A DNA stretch of 64,000 bases from Kaistia sp. 32K (GTDB lineage: Bacteria; Pseudomonadota; Alphaproteobacteria; Rhizobiales; Kaistiaceae), in NCBI RefSeq assembly GCF_016629525.1, contig NZ_AP024269.1:1364001-1428000 (forward strand), read 5' to 3'. Shown in pieces: positions 46,233 to 54,682 of this stretch (its first letter is position 1; each line of letters starts with the position of its first letter). The position numbers and the translations under genes were made by a program. The notes under the pieces are model-generated. The model saw nothing but the letters and a program-made list of their open reading frames with translations, had not been told where the DNA came from and made no database searches.

Positions 46233-46263
46233 TTGATCCTCTAGTCGCTAGAGAATGTAGGGT
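46233..46263 (+). promoter_or_regulatory. MerR-type promoter/operator of the metal ATPase
   Basis: The -35 element TTGATC (46233-46238) and a -10 element TAGGGT (46258-46263) are 19 bp apart, the long spacing that MerR activators correct. The spacer contains the dyad CTCTAG-TCG-CTAGAG (46239-46253), like ZntR/CadR operators. Confidence 0.8.
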
Positions 46264-46318
46264 CCTCCTCGAAGCACACAAGAGCCTTTCGCCACGAGGC
46301 CGAATTCGAGAGCTGATC

Positions 46319-48631
46319 ATGGGATTTCAGGACCGCTACCGCATCACCGGCATGGATTGCGCCTCCTGCGCGCAGAAGATCGATACGGCGGTGCGCCGAA
46401 TCGACGGCGTCGAGGACGTCTCGGTCTCGGTGTCCGCCGGCACGATGACGGTGCATCGCGGCGAGGTCGATCCCGCTGATCCCATCCAGAAGGTCGTCGC
46501 CAAGCTCGGCTACGGCATCGCCCCGCTCGCGGCCCGTCCGGCCGCGCCGGCGCCTGCGCAGCATGACCATGCTCACGATGCATGCTGCGGCGGCCACGAT
46601 CATGAACACGGCGCCCATGAACACGGCCACGACCACGACCACGATCACGACGCTCACGATCATGGCCACAGCCACAGCCACGGCCACGTTCCCGCCGTGC
46701 CGGCCGCCGCTGTCGCCGCCGCGCCGCCGCTCGATCTGCACGGCCATGACGTTGGCGAGGATGACGGCGCCTGGTGGCAGTCGAAGAAGGCCAAGCTGAC
46801 GCTCGCCGCCGGCGCCGCGATCGTCGTCGCCTTCGTCGTCTCGCATCTTTTTCCCGCGATCGAGCCGATCGCCTATGCCGTCGCCATGCTGATCGGCCTG
46901 GTGCCGATCGCCCGCCGCGCCTTCATGGCGGCTCGCTTCGGCACGCCGTTCTCGATCGAGACGCTGATGACCATCGCCGCCGTCGGCGCGGTGATCATCG
47001 GGGCCGGCGAGGAAGCGGCCATGGTCGTCTTCCTGTTCCTGATCGGCGAGCTGCTCGAAGGCGTCGCCGCCCGGCGGGCGCGTACGAGCATCCGCGATCT
47101 CGCGACGCTGCTGCCGGAGACGGCCCGCCTCGAGGAAGCCGGCGGCACGCGCGAGGTGCCCGCGGCCGAGCTCCGGCTCGGCGCGATCATCCAGGTCCGC
47201 CCCGGCGACCGCATCGCCGCCGACGGCGTGATCCTCGAGGGCGAGAGCGCCATCGACGAGGCCCCCGTCACCGGCGAAAGCGTGCCGAAGCGCAAGGGTG
47301 TCGGTGACACGGTCTTCGCCGGCACGATCAACGCCGATGGCGTCATCCGCGTCGAGGTGACAGCGGTCGCCTCCGACAACACGATCGCCCGCATCGTCCG
47401 CCTGGTCGAGGAGGCGCAGGAAGCAAAGGCTCCGACCGAGCGTTTCATCGACCGGTTCGCGCGCTGGTACACGCCGGCCGTGCTGGTCGTCGGCGCGCTG
47501 GTGGCGATCGTGCCGCCGCTCGCCTTCGGCGGCGACTGGAGCGAGTGGATCTACAAGGGCCTCGCCATCCTGCTGATCGGCTGCCCCTGCGCGCTGGTGA
47601 TCTCGACGCCCGCCGCGATCGCGGCCGGCCTCGCCGCCGGCGCGCGGCAGGGGCTGCTGATGAAGGGCGGCGCGGTTCTGGAGACACTGGCGAGCATCAA
47701 CCGCGTCGCCTTCGACAAGACGGGAACGCTGACGCTCGGCCGCCCGGTGGTGAGCGATGTCATCGGCTATGGCCGCTCCGAGGCCGAGGTGATCGCGCTC
47801 GCCGCCTCGCTCGAGGCCGGCTCCAACCATCCGCTCGCCCGCGCCATTCTCGGCAAGGCGGCGGACATGGCTGCGCCTGGGATCGTGGCGCAAGAGATCG
47901 CCGCCGTCGCCGGCAAGGGCATGACCGGCAAGGTCGGTTCCGATGCGCTGCTGCTGGGTTCGGCGGCGGCCGCCGCCGAGGCGACGGCGCTGACGGCGGA
48001 GCAGGAGGCGGCGATCGCCGCGTTCGGCAGCGAGGGCAAGAGCGTCTCGGTGCTGCTCGTCAATGGCGGCATCGTCGGTGTCATCGCCATGCGCGACGGC
48101 CCGCGCGCCGATGCCGGCGAGGGCCTCGCGGCCTTGAAGGCGCTCGACGTCGCGCCGATCATGCTGACCGGCGACAATGCGCGGGCGGCAAAGGCGGTCG
48201 GCGGCGATCTCGGCATCGAGGTTCGCGCCGAACTGCTGCCGCAGGACAAGCAGCGCATCATTCGCGAACTGCAGGCAGGCGGCGCCAAGGTGGCCAAGGT
48301 CGGCGACGGCATCAACGACGCGCCGGCGCTCGCCGCCGCCGATGTCGGCATCGCCATGGGCGGCGGCACCGACGTCGCGCTGGAGACCGCCGACGCCGCG
48401 ATCCTGAACAACCACGTCGGCGACGTTGCCCGGCTGATCCGCCTGGCCCGGCGGACGATGGCCAACATCCGCCAGAACATCGCCATCGCGCTCGGTCTCA
48501 AGGCCGTCTTCCTGGTGACGACCATCGTCGGCATCACCGGCCTCTGGCCCGCCATCCTCGCCGACACCGGCGCCACGGTGCTGGTGACGATCAACGCGCT
48601 GACGTTGCTGGTGGTGAAGAAGGAAGGGTAG
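46319..48631 (+). CDS. zntA: Zn/Cd/Pb-translocating P1B-type ATPase
   Basis: A 770-residue P-type ATPase. An N-terminal HMA domain has MDCASC (Cys14, Cys17), followed by a His/Asp-rich stretch (82-123). Membrane helix 6 carries CPC (422-424), the phosphorylation site is Asp466 (DKTGT), the nucleotide domain has SNHPLA, and the last helices have Asp749 in LADTGATVLVT, equivalent to the zinc-binding Asp of ZntA. This set marks Zn/Cd/Pb export rather than copper. The MerR-type gene is divergent upstream with a fitting operator. Confidence 0.95.
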   Translation: MGFQDRYRITGMDCASCAQKIDTAVRRIDGVEDVSVSVSAGTMTVHRGEVDPADPIQKVVAKLGYGIAPLAARPAAPAPAQHDHAHDACCGGHDHEHGAHEHGHDHDHDHDAHDHGHSHSHGHVPAVPAAAVAAAPPLDLHGHDVGEDDGAWWQSKKAKLTLAAGAAIVVAFVVSHLFPAIEPIAYAVAMLIGLVPIARRAFMAARFGTPFSIETLMTIAAVGAVIIGAGEEAAMVVFLFLIGELLEGVAARRARTSIRDLATLLPETARLEEAGGTREVPAAELRLGAIIQVRPGDRIAADGVILEGESAIDEAPVTGESVPKRKGVGDTVFAGTINADGVIRVEVTAVASDNTIARIVRLVEEAQEAKAPTERFIDRFARWYTPAVLVVGALVAIVPPLAFGGDWSEWIYKGLAILLIGCPCALVISTPAAIAAGLAAGARQGLLMKGGAVLETLASINRVAFDKTGTLTLGRPVVSDVIGYGRSEAEVIALAASLEAGSNHPLARAILGKAADMAAPGIVAQEIAAVAGKGMTGKVGSDALLLGSAAAAAEATALTAEQEAAIAAFGSEGKSVSVLLVNGGIVGVIAMRDGPRADAGEGLAALKALDVAPIMLTGDNARAAKAVGGDLGIEVRAELLPQDKQRIIRELQAGGAKVAKVGDGINDAPALAAADVGIAMGGGTDVALETADAAILNNHVGDVARLIRLARRTMANIRQNIAIALGLKAVFLVTTIVGITGLWPAILADTGATVLVTINALTLLVVKKEG

Positions 48632-48696
48632 GGCTCGGGGCGTCTCCGAGGCCCTTGGGTCGGTCCCGTATGGGCCTCGGCCTGTGCCGACACACT

Positions 48697-48720
48697 GCCG
48701 TCATCCCCGCGAAGGCGGGG
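48697..48720. repeat. Left part of the IS30-interrupted bipartite repeat
   Basis: GCCGTCATCCCCGC-GAAG-GCGGGG, one hairpin unit. The continuation GGATCCATTCAGCC is found on the far side of the IS element at 49751, so the insertion split this repeat just after its hairpin. Confidence 0.8.
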
Positions 48721-49708
48721 AGGTGGATTCACATCCGAAGTGCAACACTTGTTCGGAGAAGGCCTCGGCCGGGGTTTTGAAGCCGAGGCATTTGCGCGGC
48801 GTGTTGTTGTAGGCGGCCATCATGCCGATGAGGGCGCCGCTGTCGAGGGCTGCGAGGTCGGTCTTGCGCGGCAGGAAGCGGCGCATGCGACCGATGGCGT
48901 TCTCGATGCCGCCCTTCTGCCAGGGCGCATGCGGGTCGCAGAAATAGGTGGCGATGCCGAGGGCGCCGAGCTCGTAGTGGCGGGCGAACTCGGTGCCGTT
49001 GTCGAAGGTGACGGTCTTGCGGCAGGCCGGCGGCAGCGTCTGGAGGGCCGCCGCCAGCGCGCCGGCGACCGGTTCGGCGCGCTTCGACGGCAGTGGGCTG
49101 CCGATCAGCACCCGGCTCATGCGGTCATGCAGCAGCAGGAGGTTCTGGCCGTAGCGGGAAAACGCCATCAGGTCGGCCTCCCAATGGCCGGGGTCAAGTC
49201 GGGTCAGCACCGCGCCCGGACGCTCCGCCAGCGGCACGCGGTGGCGCATGTGCAGGGCCGGACTGCCGCCCTTGCCGGGACGCCAGCCCCGCCGCGACTT
49301 GGCCTTCGGCAGGTAATTGCGCCAGGTGAAGTCGTTGTGGCGGCGGATCTGGGCATAGACGAAGCGGTAGATGCTCTCATGGCTGAGGCGGCTCGGGCCG
49401 TCGCGCCGCAGGCGGCCGGCGATCTGTTCCGGCGACCAGCCGGCCCGGAGCTGGCCGAGCACCTCGGTGCGGAGCGCCGGGTCGCGGTCGAGCCGGCTGC
49501 CGTTCCATCGTCGCGCCCGCGCCTGGGCCTCGGCATGAGCGGGCTGGTATCCCACCTGCTGGCCGCGGTTGCGCTTCAGCTCCCTAGCGATGGACGATGG
49601 CGCGCGATCCAGAGCTGCAGCGATCTGGCGGATCGAGGCGCCTTCGCCCGATAGGCGGGCAATCTCGATCCGCTCCTCAAGCCCGAGCTGGCTGTACTCT
49701 CGTCCCAT
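48701..49708 (-). CDS. IS30-family transposase
   Basis: A 335-residue transposase. N-terminal HTH: LGLEERIEIARLSGEGASIR then AALDRAPSSIARELKRN, the IS30 signature. The DDE core has DPGHWEADLM (first Asp), VTFDNGTEFARHYEL (second Asp) and PWQKGGIENAIGRMRRFLP (Glu), ending PRKCLGFKTPAEAF. It appears intact. The stop codon (48701-48703) lies outside the left inverted repeat, so the last few codons and the stop come from the invaded repeat. Confidence 0.95.
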   Translation of the reverse strand: MGREYSQLGLEERIEIARLSGEGASIRQIAAALDRAPSSIARELKRNRGQQVGYQPAHAEAQARARRWNGSRLDRDPALRTEVLGQLRAGWSPEQIAGRLRRDGPSRLSHESIYRFVYAQIRRHNDFTWRNYLPKAKSRRGWRPGKGGSPALHMRHRVPLAERPGAVLTRLDPGHWEADLMAFSRYGQNLLLLHDRMSRVLIGSPLPSKRAEPVAGALAAALQTLPPACRKTVTFDNGTEFARHYELGALGIATYFCDPHAPWQKGGIENAIGRMRRFLPRKTDLAALDSGALIGMMAAYNNTPRKCLGFKTPAEAFSEQVLHFGCESTSPPSRG

Positions 49709-49750
49709 CGCAACACCTTAAGCTGGTGTTGCACTTCGTTTGTGAACTCA
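48724..49750. mobile_element. IS30-family insertion sequence
   Basis: About 1027 bp bounded by imperfect inverted repeats: left 48728-48748 (TTCACATCCGAAGTGCAACA) and right 49726-49746, which match in 19 of 21 positions. GGGGA stands on both sides (48717-48721 and 49751-49755), which blurs the exact ends and any short target duplication. It interrupts a bipartite palindromic repeat. Confidence 0.88.
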
Positions 49751-49835
49751 GGGGATCCATTCAGCCAGGTTTTGGGGAGTGCGAACCTCGCGAAGGCTCG
49801 GCTGCATGGATCCCGGGTCAAGCCCGGGATGACGG
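49751..49835. repeat. Right part of the IS30-interrupted bipartite repeat
   Basis: GGGGATCCATTCAGCC, a spacer with TTTTGGGGAGTGC, then the inverted unit GGCTGCATGGATCCCGGG-TCAAG-CCCGGGATGACGG. Joined to 48697-48720 it gives a repeat very close to that at 36102-36210. Confidence 0.8.
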
Positions 49836-49861
49836 GAAGTTTTTCATTTTCAATGAGATAG

Positions 49862-51379
49862 CTATTGCACCGCCGCGCTGGCCGTCGCCTCGGACACCGC
49901 CGTGAGCGCTGCCGCCGCGTCGACCAGTCCCGCGCCGAAAACGTCGTCGCGGCCGGGTTTGCCGAGGTCGCGGGCCGTTTCCGTCAGGATGGCGCGGACC
50001 CCGTCGGGCGAGAGCTTCGGCGCCCGTTCCAGCAGCAGCGCGGCGACCCCGGTCACCTGCGCCGCCGCGAAGGAGGTGCCGGAAAGCTGCGTGTAGTCGC
50101 CCTTTGGCGCGGTGGTCAGGATGTCGACGCCGGGCGCCGCCAGCGCGATGTAGCCGCCGCGATTGGCCGCCGCGTAGACCTTGTCGGCCGGATCGGTCGC
50201 GGTCACGGCGATGACGGCGGAATAGGCCGCCGGATAGGCGGCCGACGCCTTCGGGCCGCCATTGCCGGCGGCGGCGACGAGCACGATCCCCTTCGCATGC
50301 GCCGCCTCTATACCGGCCGAGAGCATGGCGTCGTCGGGGCCGGCGAAGCTCAGATTGACGATGCGCGCGCCGGCGCTCGCCGCCCTGTCGAGGCTCTTCA
50401 GGATATCGAGCGTCGAGCCCCGGGCGAGGCTGCCCTCGGGGCCTGAAAAGCTGTCGAAGGCCAGAATCCGGACTTTCGGCGCGGCGCTGACGAGGCGACT
50501 ATGCGCGGCGATGACGCCGGCGATCGCCGTGCCGTGCGGGCCGACGGTGCGCGCGGGACTGTTAGGATCGAGCGTGCCGGCGAGTTCGGGATGGTCGCCG
50601 TCTATGCCGGAATCGATCACCGCGACGAGGACGGATTGGCCCTCCGCCGACGCGTGCGCCTCGGCGAGGCGCAGTTTCGCCGGAGCGTATTGCACGCTGG
50701 CGAGGTCGCTCTCGGCGATGTTCTTGGGTTCCCCCTGAAGCGCAAAGAGGTGGTTCAACTCACTGGAAACGATGGATTTTTCGGAACGGAGCGCCCGCAG
50801 CGTGCGCTGTGTGCTGGCGCCCTTCGCGACGCGGGCGCGGACGATCGTCGTGCCGGTCAGGTCGATATCGACGGTTTCGAGCCGCGTCAGCCGATGGCGC
50901 TTCAGGATCGTCTCCGTCGCCTCGGGAGAGCGGGTCGAGAACAACACCTCGCCATCGACATAGGAGCCGGCGACGGCTGGGCCGTTCGCGGGCTGGGCGG
51001 GTTTGGCGGTCTTCTTGGTGGAAGCGGTCTTGGCGGCCTTGGCCGGTTTCGCCGGTTGGCTCGCCTGGGTTCTTGGGCGCGTCTTCCGGGGCGCGGGACG
51101 CTCGTAGTCGGCCGGCGGCGCCACTTCGCGGTCGCCGAATCCGCCGACGTTTCCAACGCCATAGACGATCGCCGGGGCGACCCAGATGACCGGCGCGCCG
51201 CGATCCGGGCGCTCGGGCCGGGGCTGCCTCTGCCGCCTGCGCCAGTCCTCGTCGTTCCCCTGGTCCATGCCGGCGGACTGCGCGACGACGATGCGCTCCG
51301 CCGCTCGCGCGGTGGGCATGGGGGCCGTCGCCAGCACGGCGAAGGCGAGGGCTATCTGTCCGATTTGGCGCGTCGACAT
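49862..51379 (-). CDS. Exported S8-family serine protease (subtilase)
   Basis: A 505-residue protein. A signal peptide (IALAFAVLATAPMPTARA) is followed by a Pro/Arg/Lys-rich region and an inhibitor-like propeptide (about 140-215). The subtilisin domain has Asp256 (AVIDSGID), His282 (GPHGTAIAGVIAAH), the oxyanion Asn373 (AAAGNGG) and Ser436 (LSGTSFAAAQ). It should be a periplasmic or secreted protease. It lies 60 bp downstream of the anti-sigma gene on the same strand, probably in one operon with the sigma factor. Confidence 0.92.
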   Translation of the reverse strand: MSTRQIGQIALAFAVLATAPMPTARAAERIVVAQSAGMDQGNDEDWRRRQRQPRPERPDRGAPVIWVAPAIVYGVGNVGGFGDREVAPPADYERPAPRKTRPRTQASQPAKPAKAAKTASTKKTAKPAQPANGPAVAGSYVDGEVLFSTRSPEATETILKRHRLTRLETVDIDLTGTTIVRARVAKGASTQRTLRALRSEKSIVSSELNHLFALQGEPKNIAESDLASVQYAPAKLRLAEAHASAEGQSVLVAVIDSGIDGDHPELAGTLDPNSPARTVGPHGTAIAGVIAAHSRLVSAAPKVRILAFDSFSGPEGSLARGSTLDILKSLDRAASAGARIVNLSFAGPDDAMLSAGIEAAHAKGIVLVAAAGNGGPKASAAYPAAYSAVIAVTATDPADKVYAAANRGGYIALAAPGVDILTTAPKGDYTQLSGTSFAAAQVTGVAALLLERAPKLSPDGVRAILTETARDLGKPGRDDVFGAGLVDAAAALTAVSEATASAAVQ

Positions 51380-51439
51380 GGCGTCGCTCCCGGCGAGGAA
51401 CCGTTGGAATTGAACGTCAAACCGAGTGTGAACCGGTCG

Positions 51440-52117
51440 TCAGGGGGCCGCTATGACCAGCTTCACCACGCTCCTGGCGTTTTCGAGCGCCTCCTGCACG
51501 ATCCGGCGTTCTTCCGGGCTCATGCTTTCCTCGCCGATCCGGAGCCGGAACAGCCCGCCGGCGCGGGGACCATCGACGATGGTGGCGTTGAGCGAGGTGA
51601 TCAGCCGCTCGATGTCCTCGGCCTTCGCCGCCGGCTCGAAGGCGACGAGCAGGTAGGTGCCGGAGGGGTTAACAGCCTCGGGACCGGAAGCGGTCTGGTA
51701 ACCTCCCGTTACCCCGCGGCCCGCGATTTGATTGCCGACGACGCCGCCGAGCACGAGGAGTGCCAGCGCGGCGGCGGCGGCGCCCATTCCGAGCTGCGGA
51801 CCGGTCAGCGCGGCGAGCCATTCGCCGAGCGGACCGAAGACGCGTTCGCTCCAGCTCGGCTGGCGGGCGGGCGCCGGTTTCGCGATCTCGGCGAACAGCC
51901 GGTCGGCCATGCGCGACGAGGGCAGGGGCATCGCCTCGGCGCTGGCGATCGTCGCCTCGCGCTCTTCCTCGATGCGGCCGAGCTGGGCGCGGAGCAGCGG
52001 GTCGGATGCCAGCGCCGCCTCGACCGCGCGGGTCTCTTCGGCGGAGAGGGTGCCGGCCGCGTACCAGGGCAGCAGCGCCTCGATCCCACCGGGTTCGTCC
52101 ATCTCGTCGCGGGTCAT
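51440..52117 (-). CDS. Membrane-anchored anti-sigma factor
   Basis: A 225-residue protein. The N-terminal cytoplasmic segment (MTRDEMDEPGGIEALLPWYA followed by AGTLSAEETRAVEAALASDP) is of the anti-sigma type but lacks a zinc HxxxCxxC motif. One membrane helix follows at about 112-132 (MGAAAAALALLVLGGVVGNQ), then a periplasmic domain. Its ATG overlaps the sigma-factor stop codon by 4 bases (ATGA), the usual coupling of an anti-sigma with its ECF sigma. Confidence 0.85.
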   Translation of the reverse strand: MTRDEMDEPGGIEALLPWYAAGTLSAEETRAVEAALASDPLLRAQLGRIEEEREATIASAEAMPLPSSRMADRLFAEIAKPAPARQPSWSERVFGPLGEWLAALTGPQLGMGAAAAALALLVLGGVVGNQIAGRGVTGGYQTASGPEAVNPSGTYLLVAFEPAAKAEDIERLITSLNATIVDGPRAGGLFRLRIGEESMSPEERRIVQEALENARSVVKLVIAAP

Positions 52118-52674
52118 GGCCAACCTCTATCCAGTCCGGCTTCCCGGCAGAGTTCCGACAGCCGCTTGCGGGCGTGGAACACGCGGGTCTTCACCGTGTT
52201 CTCCGGTATGCCGACGATGCGGCTGACATCCTCGATCGATTGTTCCTGGTAGTAGACCAGGTCGATCGCCTCGCGGTGCTCCGGCGACAGCCGGTCGATG
52301 CAGGCGCGCAGCACGCCGGCCTTGTCCGACTTCTGCAGTGTCACTTCGGGCGTATCGTCGAGATCCTCGATCGTCTCGGCGAATTCCTCGTCGAGCGGCG
52401 CCTCGGTGCGGCGGCGGAGCGCCGAATAGGCCTTGAAGCGGGCGATCGACAGCAGCCAGGTGGTGACGCTCGAGCGGCCCTCGAAGCGGGCCGCCTGGCG
52501 CCAGACATCGAGGAAGACCTCGGTGACCACATCCTCGGCGACGTCCTCGCGCCGCACCAGCCGAAGCACGTAGCGATGAACGCGGAGATGCTGGGCTGTG
52601 AACAGCGACCGCATCGCGGCCTGGTCGCCCCCGGCGATCCGTGCGAGCAGCTGATCGTCCCTGGTGTCCAGCAT
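52114..52674 (-). CDS. ECF-type RNA polymerase sigma factor
   Basis: A 186-residue two-domain sigma factor. Region 2: FTAQHLRVHRYVLRLVRRED followed by VAEDVVTEVFLDVWRQAARF and TWLLSIARFKA. Region 4: LSPEHREAIDLVYYQEQSIE, then IVGIPENTVKTRVFHARKRL. A short linker lies between. The ATG at 52672-52674 starts right at region 2. It is coupled to the anti-sigma gene. Target promoters cannot be inferred with confidence. Confidence 0.93.
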   Translation of the reverse strand: MLDTRDDQLLARIAGGDQAAMRSLFTAQHLRVHRYVLRLVRREDVAEDVVTEVFLDVWRQAARFEGRSSVTTWLLSIARFKAYSALRRRTEAPLDEEFAETIEDLDDTPEVTLQKSDKAGVLRACIDRLSPEHREAIDLVYYQEQSIEDVSRIVGIPENTVKTRVFHARKRLSELCREAGLDRGWP

Positions 52675-52746
52675 GGGAGGCCCCGTCCTTCCCGCGTCCT
52701 GATACGGAGCGTGGCGGCTCCGGGGCCGGCGGTCAACTCCGCTCCG

Positions 52747-52766
52747 CGCGGGCCGGGCGGCCCGCG
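52747..52766 (-). terminator. Hairpin after the Gly/His-rich protein gene
   Basis: A perfect 8-bp stem CGCGGGCC/GGCCCGCG with a 4-base loop, 48 bp beyond the stop codon at 52815 and 73 bp before the sigma-factor start codon. No T-run; a weak terminator at best. Confidence 0.4.
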
Positions 52767-52814
52767 GAACCCTGTCCGCCGCCGCCCGCTTGCTGGGCCA
52801 TCTGCCATCCCGGA

Positions 52815-53168
52815 TCAATCGCAGACGACGACCCGCTTCCAGACCCGGCCGACGCCGGGGACATAGACCTTCTGGCGGACCCGATAGCATTCCTGCGAAG
52901 CGCCGGCGTAAACCGGGATGCCGATATAGATGCCGCCGTTCCAGCCACCCCAGCCGCGGCCGCCCCAGCCACCGTGACCACCATGTCCACCGTGGCCGCC
53001 GTGACCACCGCCGTGACCACCGCCATAGCCGCCGCTGAAGCCGCCGGGGCCGCCGAAGCCCGGGCCGGCCTGGGCGCTGCTCGCGGTGACGAGCGAGGCC
53101 GTGGCGATGGTGGCGATCGCCAGCGCGGCGACGGTGGCGGTGGTGCGGATCGTGTTGAGAATGGTCAT
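52815..53168 (-). CDS. Secreted Gly/His-rich small protein
   Basis: A 117-residue protein. A signal peptide (VAALAIATIATASLVTASSA) ends AQA. The mature part starts with about 45 residues of GGHGG-type repeats (four consecutive GGH units, then GW-rich repeats). The last 30 residues form a small domain ECYRVRQKVYVPGVGRVWKR ending VVVCD with two cysteines, one at each end. The Gly/His tract could bind metal or the cell surface (inference). It is upstream of the ECF sigma gene on the same strand. Confidence 0.75.
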   Translation of the reverse strand: MTILNTIRTTATVAALAIATIATASLVTASSAQAGPGFGGPGGFSGGYGGGHGGGHGGHGGHGGHGGWGGRGWGGWNGGIYIGIPVYAGASQECYRVRQKVYVPGVGRVWKRVVVCD

Positions 53169-53440
53169 CTTGGATCTCCCTCTGGATCTCCGGGAGCCGC
53201 CCTTCGCGGTCCCGATGACCATTGGTCGTTGCGACGCCGGAAAAGGTTCATGGCATCCGATGATTATTTTGAAGATTCTCGAATCCGGCCGAAGGAGGGG
53301 ATTTCCGGCCCTCGAAACGTCGCGCGGGACTTGACCCCGGCGCCGACATCTTCCGTGATCGGAAATTCATGTTCCGCGCGGATTCGGTCCTCGCGCGGCC
53401 TGCCGAGACCGCTGACCGAGCTACGACAGGTTTTTTCCCG

Positions 53441-54592
53441 ATGGTATCTTCCGACTTGGCGGCGACCAGCGTTCCCGGCGCGCCCGAACAGCTCTCGACC
53501 CGCATCGCCTTCTTCATCGCCGGCTTCGGCATGGCGGCCTGGGCGCCGCTGGTGCCCTTCGCCAAGGCGCGGGCCGGGCTCGACGATGGCGCGCTCGGCC
53601 TGTTGCTGCTCTGCCTTGGCGCCGGATCGATCGTCTCGATGCCGCTGTCCGGCGCGCTCGCCGCGCGCTTCGGCTGCCGGCGGATCATCATCGCCGGCGT
53701 GCTCATGCTCGCGCTCGCTCTGCCGCTGCTCGCGACGCTTTCGAGCTTCGCCGCGCTGGTGCCGGCGCTGCTCCTCTTCGGCGCCGGCGTCGGGCTGGTC
53801 GATTGCGTCGTCAACATCCAGGCGGTGATCGTCGAGCGCGCCAGCGGGCGCACCATGATGTCGGGCTTCCACGGCCTGTTCAGCGTCGGCGGCATCGTCG
53901 GCGCCGGCGGCGTCAGCCTGGCGCTGGCGATGGGGGCGTCGCCCTTCGTCGCCGCGCTGCTCGTCGTCGCCCTCGTGCTCGTCGCGATCGTCGCCGCCGC
54001 GCCGAACCTGCTTCGCTATGGCAGCAGCGCCGGCGGCCCCGCCTTCGCCGTGCCGCATGGCGTCGTGCTGTTCATCGGCGTGCTGTGCTTCATCGTCTTC
54101 CTGACGGAGGGCGCCGTGCTCGACTGGAGCGCCGTGTTCCTGACCCAGGTGCGCAACGTCGACCCGACCCATGCCGGGCTCGGCTACACCGCCTTCGCCA
54201 TCACCATGACGATCGGCCGGCTGACCGGCGACTGGATCGTGCGCCGGGCCGGCCAGCGCAACGTCCTCGTCTTCGGCGGGCTCTGCGCCGCGGCCGGTCT
54301 GGTGCTGGCGACGCTGGTTCCGGTCTGGGAAGCGGGATTGCTCGGCTATGCGCTGGTCGGCGCCGGCTGTTCCAATGTCGTGCCGGTGCTCTACAGCGCC
54401 GTCGGCCGGCAGAACACGATGCCCGAGCACATCGCCATCCCCGCCGTCACCACGCTCGGCTATGCCGGCATCCTGGCCGGCCCGGCGGCGATCGGCTTCG
54501 TCGCCCACGCGTCGAGCCTGTCGGCCTCGTTCCTGATCATCGCCGCGCTGTTGGTCGGCGTCGCCGTCAGCAGCCGCTGGCTGCGCCTCTGA
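53441..54592 (+). CDS. MFS transporter
   Basis: A 383-residue protein with about twelve hydrophobic helices and the Major Facilitator layout. The loop 2-3 motif is degenerate (GALAARFGCRR) but keeps the basic residues. Conserved FHGLFSVGGIVGAG in the middle is typical of the YbjJ/FucP-like subgroup. The substrate is unknown. The ATG at 53441 is chosen for the hydrophobic onset (RIAFFIAGFGMAAWAPLVPF) soon after. Confidence 0.85.
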   Translation: MVSSDLAATSVPGAPEQLSTRIAFFIAGFGMAAWAPLVPFAKARAGLDDGALGLLLLCLGAGSIVSMPLSGALAARFGCRRIIIAGVLMLALALPLLATLSSFAALVPALLLFGAGVGLVDCVVNIQAVIVERASGRTMMSGFHGLFSVGGIVGAGGVSLALAMGASPFVAALLVVALVLVAIVAAAPNLLRYGSSAGGPAFAVPHGVVLFIGVLCFIVFLTEGAVLDWSAVFLTQVRNVDPTHAGLGYTAFAITMTIGRLTGDWIVRRAGQRNVLVFGGLCAAAGLVLATLVPVWEAGLLGYALVGAGCSNVVPVLYSAVGRQNTMPEHIAIPAVTTLGYAGILAGPAAIGFVAHASSLSASFLIIAALLVGVAVSSRWLRL

Positions 54593-54682
54593 GGAAAAAG
54601 GCTCGGGAAGCCCTGTTGAATGTTTTCATGCCCTGTGGCTCGCGCCCTCGTTGCGCGTGTCGCTCTGGCCAGGACAGAGGGT

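Noticed and set aside
46241..48415. An open frame of 724 codons opposite the metal ATPase
   Set aside because: It is the complement of a gene with every P-type ATPase motif; its own composition is unlike a protein.
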